From: Trebonia sp963773105
GTDB lineage: Bacteria; Actinomycetota; Actinomycetes; Streptosporangiales; Streptosporangiaceae
DNA: 64,000 nt
Assembly (NCBI GenBank): GCA_963773105.1
Contig: CAVZAA010000009.1
Location: forward strand, 1-64,000
Reading direction: 5' to 3'
This document shows positions 26,306-34,596 of this stretch, piece after piece. Numbering within the stretch: position 1 is the stretch's first letter; every line of letters begins with the position of its first letter. A model generated the notes under the pieces. That model ran no database searches and was not told where the DNA came from. It saw only the letters and a list, made by a program, of their open reading frames with translations. The position numbers were made by a program, and so were the translations under genes.

Positions 26306-27486
26306 GACGCTGCCGCCTCGGCCGGCGGGGCCGACTGCGCGGCGAGCGCGGCCATCAGGTCCAGGTCCGGCGGGTTCGCTTCGGGACTGACCAGGTAGGG
26401 AAAGGTGCGGGTGGCCGGCCGGGTCGTCTGGTCGACGCCGTCGCTGATCCGCGGCCCGTCGACGCCGCCGACCAGCAGCGTGTAGAGCGTGTCAACCATG
26501 TCGTGGTTGAGCGACCGGCCGCCGCAGGTGATGTGCGGGCGGCCCGCGAGCAGGGCAGTCTCGATCTCCAGATAGCCCTCGTCGGAGAACGGCTTGGACA
26601 TGTCGACGACGAGAAAGTCGGCCAGCAGCAGCTCGGTCAGCGGATGGTTGCCCTGGTCGTCCGGCGGCCAGTCGATCTTGCCGTCCAGGCGGTCGAAGGA
26701 GGCCAGGTTGGCGTTCATCCGGGACCGGTACGTTCCCGCGTAGTCCGGACTTGGGCTGAAGGCGTCGTCGGAGTTGTACAGGTCCCGGATCTCAAGATCA
26801 CGGTTGACGGCGTCGTACTTTTTCGATGACAGGATGAAGTTCTTGATCTCCGGCCGGCCCATCCGCTCCAGCCGGGCCGAGGGCGAGCCGGAGGTCACGG
26901 TCTCGGCGACGGCGGCCAGCAGCGGGCCACTGCCGGGGCCGAACACGGCGGCGGCGTCGACTTCGAGGACGATGCTCAGCACGTTCTGCCCCTCCAGGGC
27001 GTTGGCGCCCTGAGGCCGGAACGCCAGCTTCTCCTGCGCCTCGGTGGCCATGTGGCCCGCGAAGTCGATGAAGAACGGGTCGAGCCGCGGCCCGGCGAAG
27101 ACCCGCAGGCCGTGAGCCTCGGCGGGGTTCTCGTCGCCGACCCGGAACGAGACATGCTGGCCGCCCGGCGCGGTGGATGTGCCGTACTGTGCCATGGTGC
27201 CGCTGCCGTTGCCCTGGATGGGCGCGGGGAATGTGACGGTGAACGCGTACTCCTGCTGGCCGACCGTGAACGCCGGCGTGGTACCGCCGGCGACGCACGT
27301 GACGGGCCGGACGCGGAAGCGGTAGCTGAGCGCGTCGGAGAAGAGCGCCGTGGGAGCGGCCAGGGGGAACACGTTCATGACCAGCACCAGGGTGCCGGGC
27401 CGCTCCGGGCTGGGGAAGGCGTACACGTCGGTGATGTCGGCGGCGGGGTCGGCCGGGGCCCGCGGGCCGGAGAAGTGGTCTGACAC
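26302..27486 (-). CDS. DUF4331-family protein
   Basis: The 394-residue protein starts SDHFSGPRAPADPAADITDVYAFPSPERPGTLVLVMNVFP, the characteristic DUF4331 opening (dHfdgp...D..Dlyaf). It continues through FFIDFAGHMATEA, NVLSIVLEVDAAAVFG and PLTELLLADFLVVDMSKPFSDEGYLEIE. No signal peptide is visible, so it may act in the cytoplasm. The family has no assigned function. It sits 33 bases downstream of the DyP peroxidase and overlaps the TPR gene, suggesting a shared pathway. Confidence 0.85.
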   Translation of the reverse strand: MSDHFSGPRAPADPAADITDVYAFPSPERPGTLVLVMNVFPLAAPTALFSDALSYRFRVRPVTCVAGGTTPAFTVGQQEYAFTVTFPAPIQGNGSGTMAQYGTSTAPGGQHVSFRVGDENPAEAHGLRVFAGPRLDPFFIDFAGHMATEAQEKLAFRPQGANALEGQNVLSIVLEVDAAAVFGPGSGPLLAAVAETVTSGSPSARLERMGRPEIKNFILSSKKYDAVNRDLEIRDLYNSDDAFSPSPDYAGTYRSRMNANLASFDRLDGKIDWPPDDQGNHPLTELLLADFLVVDMSKPFSDEGYLEIETALLAGRPHITCGGRSLNHDMVDTLYTLLVGGVDGPRISDGVDQTTRPATRTFPYLVSPEANPPDLDLMAALAAQSAPPAEAAAS

Positions 27487-27519
27487 GGGAAAGGCTCCTT
27501 TACTGTCCGGTGTTTAACG

Positions 27520-28900
27520 TCAGGTGTCGAGGTCGGCGAGCCAGCGCAGCGCTCGCAGGCCGGGCATGAAGCAGTACTCGCCGCCCCGGTTGACCACGAA
27601 GGAGGGCAGGCCGGGCATGAAGCAGTACTCGCCGCCCCGGTTGACCACGAAGGAGGGCAGGCCCTGCATGCGCTGGCGGATCGGCCGCTTGGGGATGGTG
27701 AACTGGCGGTTGTCGAACCCGCCGATCAGCAGGTCGGTCTCGGCGGGCGCGCCGATGAACTTGCCGTCGTTGACCCACTCCCGCTGGACGAACTCGAACT
27801 GCCGGTCCAGGTGCGCCCCGACGAAGGCGAACATCAGGCCGCGGTCGGCGCCGTCGTCTTCCAGCACGCCGGGGGGCAGGGACGGGCCGTAGTTGGTGCC
27901 GCGCCGGATCATCCGGTGCAACCGCACAACACCGGTGATGACCGCGTCGCGCGCGTTCATCCGCCGGGCGTGCGAGCTCACCGGGCACTTCAGGCCCCGC
28001 GGGTCATCGCCGTACATGAAGGCGTTGTTGCGCTTGGGGTCGGCGCCCAGTTCGGGGTCGTCCTGGTCCGGGGCCAGGGCCAGCGGCGCGCCGCTGGGCC
28101 AGCGCCCGACCAGCTTCGCGGCGAGCGACTCCTGTTCGGCGTGGTCCGCGGCGTTCTGGCTCAGGTACTGGCGGAAGGCGGCCACGCGCTGATGTAGCTT
28201 GCGGAAGACCAGGTAAGTGCCGTTACGGCCCCAGTACATCGGGCTGGGGGGTCGTGGGGAGACTGCCGGTCTCGTCCTCGTACCCCAGGATGAACTCGCC
28301 CGCCTTGAGCGGCACTTCGTCCGGGTTGGTGCCGAGGATGCAGGTACCCTCGATCGCCGGCTGGCCGATGCCATCCTTGAAGCCGAATTGCTCGCGCCCG
28401 TCCGGTGGCACATGCACGTCCAGTCCCCAGATGGGTGTCACGCCGGACAGATCGCGGACGGCGTCATGGGCCAGCATGACAAGGGTCTCCATCTGGGCCA
28501 TGTCCTGCGCCAGCACGGCAACCACGAGGTGCATGTCCTTCAAGCCCAGCGGTGCCTCCCAGTTCTCGGGTGCGCTCTCCCCAACGTCTCCCAATTCCGC
28601 CGCCCGGGCAGCCATGCCCTGCCGGAACTGGAGCGGGAATGTGGCGAGCGACTCCTGCGGCACACCGAGCGCCACCAGGCCGGCGAAGCTGAGTGCCACC
28701 CCGAGCGAGACCGGCCTATCGGGGTCGAACGAGGCAACCGGATCAATAAGGGGGATAAGGCGCCGCACCAACTCGCGGCCGGCGTGCCGGTCATCGATAC
28801 GCAGCGCCAGGTACTTTCCCACGTAGGGATTCGGCCGGGGCATCAAGGCGCCGGCCTGAATGTCGCCGAGCTCGAGCTCGGTCTCGCTTTCCTGAGTCAT
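27520..28900 (-). pseudogene. DyP-type heme peroxidase with one frameshift
   Basis: The 5' frame (from 28900, SD GGGAGC) carries the DyP N-domain and distal motif GFKDGIGQP. The 3' frame carries NGTYLVFRKLHQ, the proximal histidine region CPVSSHARRMNARD and the C-terminal PSFVVNRGGEYCFMPG. The frames meet near 28230, where one extra G in a run of four breaks the gene; removing it gives DVLGRNGTYLV. The whole would be about 460 residues. DyP enzymes oxidise dyes and other bulky substrates with H2O2. The 3' end has a perfect 51-base tandem duplication. If the indel is a sequence error the enzyme is probably intact. Confidence 0.85.
27558..27659. repeat. Perfect 51-bp tandem duplication in the DyP gene
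   Basis: Two identical 51-base units (27558-27608 and 27609-27659) encode the same 17 residues, LPSFVVNRGGEYCFMPG, twice. The duplication is in frame and falls in the last beta-hairpin of the DyP fold. Perfect identity suggests it is recent. Confidence 0.95.
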
Positions 28901-28986
28901 AGGTGCTCCCTTGAGGGCGTCGTTGACTACGGCTGTCCGCGCGCGGCGGCGGCGCTGCCGCCCCCGCCGGGCCCCGGTCGGCTGGG

Positions 28987-29603
28987 TTAGTCGGCGGCCA
29001 GCTCGAGCAGCGGTTTCAGGGCCGGGTGCTGGAGCGCCTCGGCGGCGGCGTCGTCGTCGAGGACCTGCTCGAAGGCCTGCTCCACGCGCTGCATCCTGTC
29101 GAACTGCGGCAGCGTGAGGGCGCTCAGCGCGTTGAAGTACCCGGCAGCGGGGCTCTGGCACGACTGGAGGATCACCTTGAGCTGGGCGGTGGCCTTCTTC
29201 ATGATCGCCTCCCACTCGGGGTCACCCTGGGCGAACTTGTCCGCCCCGGACGTCTTAGCCCAGGCCACGACGTCCTGGCCCTGGACGGTGTGCTGCATCC
29301 AGTCCAGGAACGCGCCGACGCCGACCACCAGGATGGCGTCGTCGATGTAGTGGTCCCCCTCGGTTTCGAAGGTCGTGGCGAACAACAGCCGGCGGCCGTC
29401 GTCGAAGACAACGAGCCGCGCGTCCCGCAGGCCCGTCGCAGCGCTCGTCGCCGGGTCGAGGTTATGCACCGCCTCCATCATCCGCCGGCTTGCCGCGCCC
29501 GCTTCCTCCCGTGGCCGGGCAGGATGTCCCAGAACGTGGCCAGCTCGGAGATCACCCCGTCGGTGATGCCCTTGCCGGATTTCTTACTGAGGTCAGATGT
29601 CAT
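28987..29603 (-). pseudogene. DyP-cluster protein of unknown function, one frameshift
   Basis: The 5' frame starts MTSDLSKKSGKGITDGVISE and reads ELATFWDILPGHG before a stop. The 3' frame gives EEAGAASRRMMEAVHNLDPA, then DARLVVFDDGRRLLFATTFE, EGDHYIDDAILVVGVGAFLDW and an acidic helical tail (LQHPALKPLLELAAD). Adding one G in the GGG run near 29512 joins them into about 205 residues. I do not recognise the family; the middle resembles small alpha/beta proteins that accompany peroxidases. It is the first gene of the minus-strand cluster, 86 bases before DyP. The second part could also be translated alone from its ATG pair. Confidence 0.6.
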
Positions 29604-29687
29604 GAGTCTTCTCCTGTATGAAAGATTGACGCTGCGGCATGCGAGCACCGCGGCGACACAGAAAGTTCACCAGCGGACCAGGGAGCT

Positions 29688-29730
29688 GACATCGCGGCAA
29701 ATGACCATCTTGAGCACTATGCAGATACGT
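29688..29730. promoter_or_regulatory. Dispersed two-part motif, copy 3
   Basis: ACATCGCGGCAAATGACC, then ATCTTGAGCACTATGCAG: this is the most compact copy, with the two halves almost abutting. It lies 85 bases upstream of the first gene of the DyP/DUF4331 cluster. Confidence 0.6.
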
Positions 29731-29747
29731 CCGCCGCGGAGTAGCTG

Positions 29748-30305
29748 TCACGGCAGCGACGGCGAGTCAGCACGGTCCGTTCGGGATAAGGATCTTGACG
29801 TTTCGGGGCTTCGGGGTGCCTCGGCGCTGGCGAGGATCTGGCGGAGGGCCGTGACCGCGCGGGCCCGCTGGGCCGGGGACAGGTCCGCGAGCATCCGCCG
29901 CTCGATGGCCAGGACCTCGGGGAAGGCCCGGTCGATGAGGTCCCGGCCGGCCTCGGTGAGCGAGATGAGCGCGCCCCGGCCGTCGGCCGGGTTGCGGGTT
30001 CGCTCGATGAGGCCGGAGCGTCGCAGCGCGGCGGACCGCTTGGTGATGGCGGCCGGGCTGACCAGCGTGACCGTGTGCAGCGCGCCAGGGGTCTGCGGAG
30101 TGCCCGCCCGGCGGAGCGCGGCCAGCAGGTCGAATTCGCCGCGGCTGATCCCGAGCCTGCCGAAATAGTCGCCGGTCCCGCGCTCTATCAGCGCGGCGGC
30201 GCGCAACAGCCGGGCGGTCACCTCCATAGTGCTCAGGTCCAGGCCGGGTCGCAGGGCTTCCCACCGCGCCCGGATCGCGTCGACCGCATCACCATCCCGC
30301 GTCAT
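29748..30305 (-). CDS. MarR-family transcriptional regulator
   Basis: The protein has a MarR winged helix (LGISRGEFDLLAALRRAG, then VSPAAITKRSAALRRSGLIERTRNPADGRGALISLTEAGRDLIDRA) within 185 residues. The ATG at 30305 was chosen because upstream codons run through the promoter of the divergent FUSC gene. It faces that membrane protein across a 52-base gap that contains an ACTGGT/ACCAGT inverted repeat, the usual arrangement of a MarR repressor with its efflux target. Confidence 0.9.
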   Translation of the reverse strand: MTRDGDAVDAIRARWEALRPGLDLSTMEVTARLLRAAALIERGTGDYFGRLGISRGEFDLLAALRRAGTPQTPGALHTVTLVSPAAITKRSAALRRSGLIERTRNPADGRGALISLTEAGRDLIDRAFPEVLAIERRMLADLSPAQRARAVTALRQILASAEAPRSPETSRSLSRTDRADSPSLP

Positions 30306-30319
30306 GTGGTTGATATTAC

Positions 30320-30345
30320 ACTGGTAAAGCAGATAGTTCACCAGT
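30320..30345. promoter_or_regulatory. Inverted repeat, MarR operator candidate
   Basis: ACTGGT and ACCAGT arms (30320-30325 and 30340-30345) are 14 bases apart, extended by TAAA-type flanks. The site lies between the divergent marR and FUSC genes, overlapping the likely promoters. Confidence 0.65.
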
Positions 30346-30357
30346 AAAATAGCTGCC

Positions 30358-31437
30358 GTGACCATGCCCGTGGCCGTGAAAGACCTTCGCGACGCGCTTC
30401 CCCGGACCCGCCGTCTGATCGAGGTGCACCCGCATGACGGCGCCCACCGCGCCGCGCTGCGCGCAGGTGCCTCCGTCGCCATCCCGCTGCTGGCGCTCTG
30501 GCTCGGCGGCCGCCTCGCCTGGGCGCCCGCGGCCACGTTCGGGGCGCTCACGAGCATCTACGGCCGGGCGGAGCCGCATGCCGGACGGCTGAGGATGCAG
30601 TTCCAGGCCGGCGCCGCCCTGACCATCGCCGTCACGATAGGCACCGCCGTTGGCTGCTGTCCCGGCCGCCGCTGGCTGAGCGTCCTGGCCGTCACCGCCT
30701 GCGCCGCCGCGGGATCCCTGGCCGCAGACCGGCTAGGCTGGCACCCGCCGGGACCGCTCTTTATCGTCTTCAGCTCCGCCACGCTCGCGTCCCACGCCGC
30801 GACGCCTGCGCTGGTTCCGGTCGCCTGCGCGGTCACGGCGGCCACCGCCCTGCTCGCCGCGCTCGTCGGAACAGCCGGGTGGCTCCGCCCCGCCGCCCGC
30901 CGGGCCGCCGACCGGCCCCCAGCAGGCGGCCCTCCGGCGGCGGTGCCCGCCGCGGACCAGCCGCCGCCGGCCTCTCACGGCTGGCAGTGGATCCAGGCGG
31001 CCCGCTACAGCATCGCGATCCTCCTCGCCGGCGCCGTTGCGACCGCCATCGGGACAGGCCACCCCTACTGGTCGATGGTCGCTGCCGTCGCGGCCGTCAC
31101 CGGTCCGGACACCGCCGCCAGGCTCACCCGCGCCATCCAGCGCATCGCGGGCACCGTCCTCGGCGTCCTGGTCGCCGCGGGAATCCTCGCCCCGCACCTG
31201 CCGGTCCTCGCGGCCATCGGCGTCATCACCGTCCTCCAGTGCGCCACCGAACTGGTTGTTGGCCGGAACTACGCCCTGGCAGTGATCTTCCTGACCCCGC
31301 TGGCGCTGGTCATGGGCACCCTTTCCCAGCCGGCCGGCGAATGGGCCCTGCTGCACGACCGCACCATCGAGACCCTCCTCGGCGCCGCCATCGGCGTCGC
31401 CATCAACCTCGCCGCCCACCGCGGAGCCGCGAGGTGA
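30358..31437 (+). CDS. FUSC-family membrane protein (aromatic acid exporter type)
   Basis: The 359-residue protein has two blocks of hydrophobic helices separated by a Pro/Ala-rich linker (around residues 178-205). Each block resembles the FUSC/YccS-type transporter core (AALRAGASVAIPLLALWLGG, then QAARYSIAILLAGAVATAIGTGHPYWSMVAAVAAVTGPD). Family members export aromatic carboxylic acids or fusaric acid. The start is GTG at 30358 with an ATG two codons later. Its 3' end overlaps the convergent mannosyltransferase gene by 35 bases. Confidence 0.82.
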   Translation: MTMPVAVKDLRDALPRTRRLIEVHPHDGAHRAALRAGASVAIPLLALWLGGRLAWAPAATFGALTSIYGRAEPHAGRLRMQFQAGAALTIAVTIGTAVGCCPGRRWLSVLAVTACAAAGSLAADRLGWHPPGPLFIVFSSATLASHAATPALVPVACAVTAATALLAALVGTAGWLRPAARRAADRPPAGGPPAAVPAADQPPPASHGWQWIQAARYSIAILLAGAVATAIGTGHPYWSMVAAVAAVTGPDTAARLTRAIQRIAGTVLGVLVAAGILAPHLPVLAAIGVITVLQCATELVVGRNYALAVIFLTPLALVMGTLSQPAGEWALLHDRTIETLLGAAIGVAINLAAHRGAAR

Positions 31438-32149
31438 TTCCCCACCGGGTGACTCGCCACAGCGCCTCGCACACGATGGCGTTACTCATTTTGCTCGTGC
31501 CATGAGTGCGCTCGACGAAGGTAATCGGGACCTCGGCCACCGTCAGGCCTGCCCAGACCGCTCGCCGGGCCAGCTCAAGCTGGAAGCAGTAGCCCACGGA
31601 TTCGATATTTTCGAGCTCGATTTTCCGCAAGGCGTCGGCGCGGTACGCGCGGTAACCACCTGTCATATCCCGCAGCGGGATGCCTAGCACTATGCGCGCG
31701 TAGGCGTTTCCCGCGCGGGAGAGGATAGCCCGCGACTTCGGCCAGTTCAGCGTCTCACCGCCGGGAACCCAGCGCGAGCCGAGAGCAATATCGGCGCCGG
31801 CAAGCGCGGCGAGCAGCTTTGGCAGCTCCTCAGGCTGGTGCGAGCCGTCCGCATCCATTTCCACGATGGTGTCGTAGCCCTGATCGAGAGCCGCCTGGAA
31901 GCCCGCGATGTAGGCGGTTCCCAGGCCCGCCTTACCGCGACGGTGCAGGACCTGGATGTGCTTATCCGCGGTGGCCAGCTCGTCGGCGAGCCTCCCGGTC
32001 CCGTCGGGGCTGTTGTCATCGACGATGAGCAGGTCCGCGTCAGGGAGCGCCGATCGCACACGTGTCGTGATGGGACCTATGTTGTCCCGCTCATTGTAGG
32101 TGGGGATGATCACCGCGACACGGCCGGTGAATTCGCTAGCCTCGATCAT
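31403..32149 (-). CDS. Polyprenol-phosphate mannose synthase-type GT2
   Basis: This GT2 glycosyltransferase of 248 residues has VAVIIPTYNERDNIGPI, the acidic motif LLIVDDNSPDGTGRLADEL, VEMDADGSHQPEELPKLL and LGSRWVPGG, then GNAYARIVLGIPLRDMTGGYRAYR. This is the DPM1/Ppm1 signature. It transfers mannose from GDP-mannose to polyprenol phosphate at the inner face of the membrane, feeding lipoglycan and protein mannosylation. There is no fused acyltransferase domain. It converges on the FUSC gene. Confidence 0.92.
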   Translation of the reverse strand: MIEASEFTGRVAVIIPTYNERDNIGPITTRVRSALPDADLLIVDDNSPDGTGRLADELATADKHIQVLHRRGKAGLGTAYIAGFQAALDQGYDTIVEMDADGSHQPEELPKLLAALAGADIALGSRWVPGGETLNWPKSRAILSRAGNAYARIVLGIPLRDMTGGYRAYRADALRKIELENIESVGYCFQLELARRAVWAGLTVAEVPITFVERTHGTSKMSNAIVCEALWRVTRWGITSRLRGGRRG

Positions 32150-32169
32150 GGTCTCTGGTCCTGCTTCTC

Positions 32170-32640
32170 CTAGACGGCTACGCTATTGGGCTGACCGACA
32201 GGCGGTTGTGACGAAGAGTTCTCGCCCGGCCAAGTGGCCGCCGCAGAACGAACCGCGTCCCCTATTGCCGGGCATGCCAGCGCGGGTATGACCTCCGCGA
32301 ACGGGGCGATCAGGGTGCCATAACAGGCGCCGATCCGAGTCCCGGCCGCGACGGCCGCGCCCGCATCGCAGGCGGCGGCCCAAAACGCCCAGTCCGTTCG
32401 GTGCATCCGGTGGGCCGTCTCCATCGCCTCCCGGCGGGCCAGTGCCGCCACTGACAGGATCCGGTACCGCTCACGCTCTGCGGCGGTCCGATTGACCTGT
32501 GCCCAGGCCCGCGCCCGATCGTGCTCGTCCGCCCGCTTCCATGCGCTGGTCACCTGGTCCACCTCCCGGCCGCACAGGCCCGAGATGCAGGTGATCAGTG
32601 CCAGCACACGCTGGTCGTCCGGGTTGAAGATAGAGGTCAT
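32170..32640 (-). CDS. Hypothetical helical protein
   Basis: The 156-residue protein starts MTSIFNPDDQRVLALITCISG after a strong SD (GAGGAGACACGCAG). It has a charged helical middle (WKRADEHDRARAWAQVNRTAAERERYR) and a hydrophobic stretch (AAACDAGAAVAAGTRIGACYGTLIAPFAEVIPALACPAIG) that may be a pair of membrane helices. I recognise no family. It ends 20 bases before the mannosyltransferase start on the same strand and is preceded by motif copy 4. Confidence 0.6.
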   Translation of the reverse strand: MTSIFNPDDQRVLALITCISGLCGREVDQVTSAWKRADEHDRARAWAQVNRTAAERERYRILSVAALARREAMETAHRMHRTDWAFWAAACDAGAAVAAGTRIGACYGTLIAPFAEVIPALACPAIGDAVRSAAATWPGENSSSQPPVGQPNSVAV

Positions 32641-32740
32641 CTGCGTGTCTCCTCGTCGTGGCGCTGTGACCATGTTCTAGGTGCCGGGCTGCCGACGCCC
32701 CTCAGGTCTTTCTAAGAGTGATGAGAGCCCTGCGCTGGCG

Positions 32741-32784
32741 GCATCCCCGTTATTGACCATCTTCGGTCCCGCCCGGCACTATGC
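32741..32784. promoter_or_regulatory. Dispersed two-part motif, copy 4
   Basis: GCATCCCCGTTATTGACC and ATCTTCGG are followed by GGCACTATGCAC. It lies about 100 bases upstream of the hypothetical gene that starts at 32640. Confidence 0.6.
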
Positions 32785-32804
32785 ACCCTCAGTGGCGGGC
32801 GTGG

Positions 32805-33062
32805 TCATATGCATGCTGCGATTCCAGCCAGCACTGCCAGCAGCGCACATACAAGGCAGATTAGTTCGATTGCAAACCCAGACCGATCTGGATTCCGCCA
32901 GCGCTTGCCTCGTGGAGCTGGCCGGTACCGGCCAGCCAGCGGCTTGATGGGCGATGCGACACTGCTGAAGGCCCTAAAGTCCGCTATCAGCTCGGGTTCC
33001 TCGGTCCGAAACTGGCTCTCGATAGCGCTGAGAACTGCCTGTTCGTGATCGCGTGCGTTCAT
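32805..33062 (-). CDS. Small membrane protein, DUF3040-like
   Basis: The 85-residue protein begins MNARDHEQAVLSAIESQFRTEEPELIADF, reminiscent of the short helical N-terminus of DUF3040 proteins. It ends in one hydrophobic helix (FAIELICLVCALLAVLAGIAACI). GAGGCAGCGCGT precedes the ATG. The family has no assigned function. It is one of three small minus-strand genes in a row preceded by the dispersed motif. Confidence 0.6.
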   Translation of the reverse strand: MNARDHEQAVLSAIESQFRTEEPELIADFRAFSSVASPIKPLAGRYRPAPRGKRWRNPDRSGFAIELICLVCALLAVLAGIAACI

Positions 33063-33206
33063 ACGCGCTGCCTCTTGCAATCTGTTTCCAGGACGGACGC
33101 CCGCGCCGGCGGGCAGCGGCGCTATCGCAATGGCTGCCTGCCCAAAGGCACTTGGTCGGCGCGCGGGCATGTATGGACAAGGGTGCCGGCGAAGGCCGCG
33201 CGTCGG

Positions 33207-33275
33207 CTTCCCGGTGATTGACCATCTTGGGCACGCCCGGCCACTAGGCAGACCCTGCATAGCCGACACTATGCA
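33207..33275. promoter_or_regulatory. Dispersed two-part motif, copy 5
   Basis: TTCCCGGTGATTGACC and ATCTTGGG are followed by CCACTAGGCAG and, 18 bases on, by a second ACACTATGCAGGG. CCCTGCATAG and CTATGCAGGG here also form an inverted repeat (about 33253-33278). It is upstream of the DUF3040-like gene. Confidence 0.6.
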
Positions 33276-33313
33276 GGGTCTGGAATGCTCCACTCACGAA
33301 GTCAGGTGACGGG

Positions 33314-33829
33314 TCAGGCGGCGTCTGCCTGATTGGCGGGAGCTGCCAGACGGCGGTCCACGCCGGAATCACGTTTCACGTCCCAGTCGATCTCATTAAT
33401 TCTGGCTTTTTCCTGGCGGTCGATGTTCCGCCCGGCATGCCGGCCGATAATCTGAATGGCGCCCGCGACGGGAATAGCGAGCAATCCCGCGGCGAAGCCG
33501 CCGAACAGTCCGCCGATCCAGTTACCGATCGAATAGCCGGCCAGGACGGACACGAGTACAAGCAATGGGCTGATCCGCGTGGTCCTGCTGATGAACCCCG
33601 ACAGGGCGATCAGGATCACGATGTCCCGTAGGCGGTAGAGCAGCTGGCCGCCCAGGTAAAGCGCGGCCACCACGCCGACGGTGGCCACGATTGTCCGTAG
33701 CGGGATGCCGCGCGATTCCCCCGCACTCCGCAGCCAGGCCCATCGCGCGCTGACCGGGGAGCCGTCGGACGCATGCTCCGTCCCGCCGCTGCCGCTCCTG
33801 CACCGCGGGCACGGCGACTCTGATTTCAT
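33314..33829 (-). pseudogene. AI-2E transporter-family protein with internal deletion
   Basis: The 171-residue protein joins an AI-2E-type N-terminus (IPLRTIVATVGVVAALYLGGQLLYRLRDIVILIAL) directly to the family's C-terminus (RISPLLVLVSVLAGYSIGNWIGG, then GLLAIPVAGAIQIIGRHAGR). The family is about 350-400 residues, so some 180-200 residues and most membrane helices are gone, yet the reading frame is open. A Cys-rich start (CPRCRSGSGG) precedes it. It may still make a three-helix membrane protein, but transport is unlikely. Confidence 0.75.
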
Positions 33830-33860
33830 ACCGACAGTTCAGCCCGGGGTTGCGCAGCGT

Positions 33861-33930
33861 GGCATCCCGGCAATCGACCATCTTCGCGTATTCGGAAGAC
33901 TGTGCAGGCCAGTGGTAACCACTATGCAGA
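33861..33930. promoter_or_regulatory. Dispersed two-part motif, copy 6
   Basis: GCATCCCGGCAATCGACC and ATCTTCG are followed 41 bases later by CCACTATGCAGA. It lies 30 bases upstream of the AI-2E-like gene. An inner GTGGTAACCAC palindrome adjoins the right half. Confidence 0.6.
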
Positions 33931-34596
33931 ATCATCGCGCCCGAAGCCCCAGCGGGTCGCCTTACCCACCGCATCGAGTTGCGAACGCGCGCCGAGCTTG
34001 GCCAGGATCGAACGGACGTGGGTCCGCACGGTGGCGTAGCTGATATGCAGCTCCTCGGCCATTGCCCGGTTGTCGGCGCCGCGGATCATCAACGCGAGAA
34101 TCTGCCGTTCCCGAGGCGTCAGGCTCTCCAGCAGCTGAGCCTGCTGGACGCTGTCGCGGTGGCTGGCCAGGACCCTGGCCATGGTCCCAGCGGGAATGAG
34201 GATCTCACCCGCGAACGCGGACCGGATCGCCTTGACGATCTCATCGCCACTGGCCGCCTTGAGCAGGCAACTGCTGGCGCCCGCCTCGATCGCGGCCAGC
34301 AGCGGCTCATCGCTGTCGTCGGCGCTGAGGAACACGATCGCGGTCGACGGTGACCGGGCTCGGATGCGGTCCGCAGCCTCGGCTCCGGTGCCGTCCGGAA
34401 GGTGGAAATCGATGACGGCCACGTCCGGGCGAACCCTCTCGGCCACGGGGGTGACATCCGTGACCGACTCGGCATGGCCCGCGACCGTAAGGTCGGGGTA
34501 ATCCTCGAGGAGGGCCGCGAGACCTTCGGCGACGATCGGGTGATCTTCGATGATCAGGACCCGGATCGGCCGGGGGGCTTTACGCGACGTATTCAC
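33922..34596 (-). CDS. NarL/LuxR-type response regulator
   Basis: The protein has a receiver domain (IRVLIIEDHPIVAEGLAALLEDYP; phospho-acceptor Asp in VAVIDFHLPDGTG; the conserved Lys in ASSCLLKAASGDEI) and a C-terminal LuxR helix-turn-helix (LTPRERQILALMIRGADNRAMAEELHISYATVRTHVRSILAKLGARSQLDAV). The GTG start overlaps the stop of the upstream chimera and follows GGAGACCTCC, the layout of a kinase-regulator pair. The partner kinase is destroyed, so the regulator is orphaned here. The three motif-bearing genes lie directly downstream and are candidate targets, which is inference. Confidence 0.9.
   Translation of the reverse strand: MNTSRKAPRPIRVLIIEDHPIVAEGLAALLEDYPDLTVAGHAESVTDVTPVAERVRPDVAVIDFHLPDGTGAEAADRIRARSPSTAIVFLSADDSDEPLLAAIEAGASSCLLKAASGDEIVKAIRSAFAGEILIPAGTMARVLASHRDSVQQAQLLESLTPRERQILALMIRGADNRAMAEELHISYATVRTHVRSILAKLGARSQLDAVGKATRWGFGRDDSA

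Noticed and set aside
27558..27659. CRISPR-like repeat
   Set aside because: The two units abut with no spacer and are in frame inside a coding sequence, so this is a tandem duplication.
27520..28900. Encapsulin-DyP nanocompartment
   Set aside because: No encapsulin shell gene is nearby and the DyP C-terminus lacks a cargo-loading peptide.
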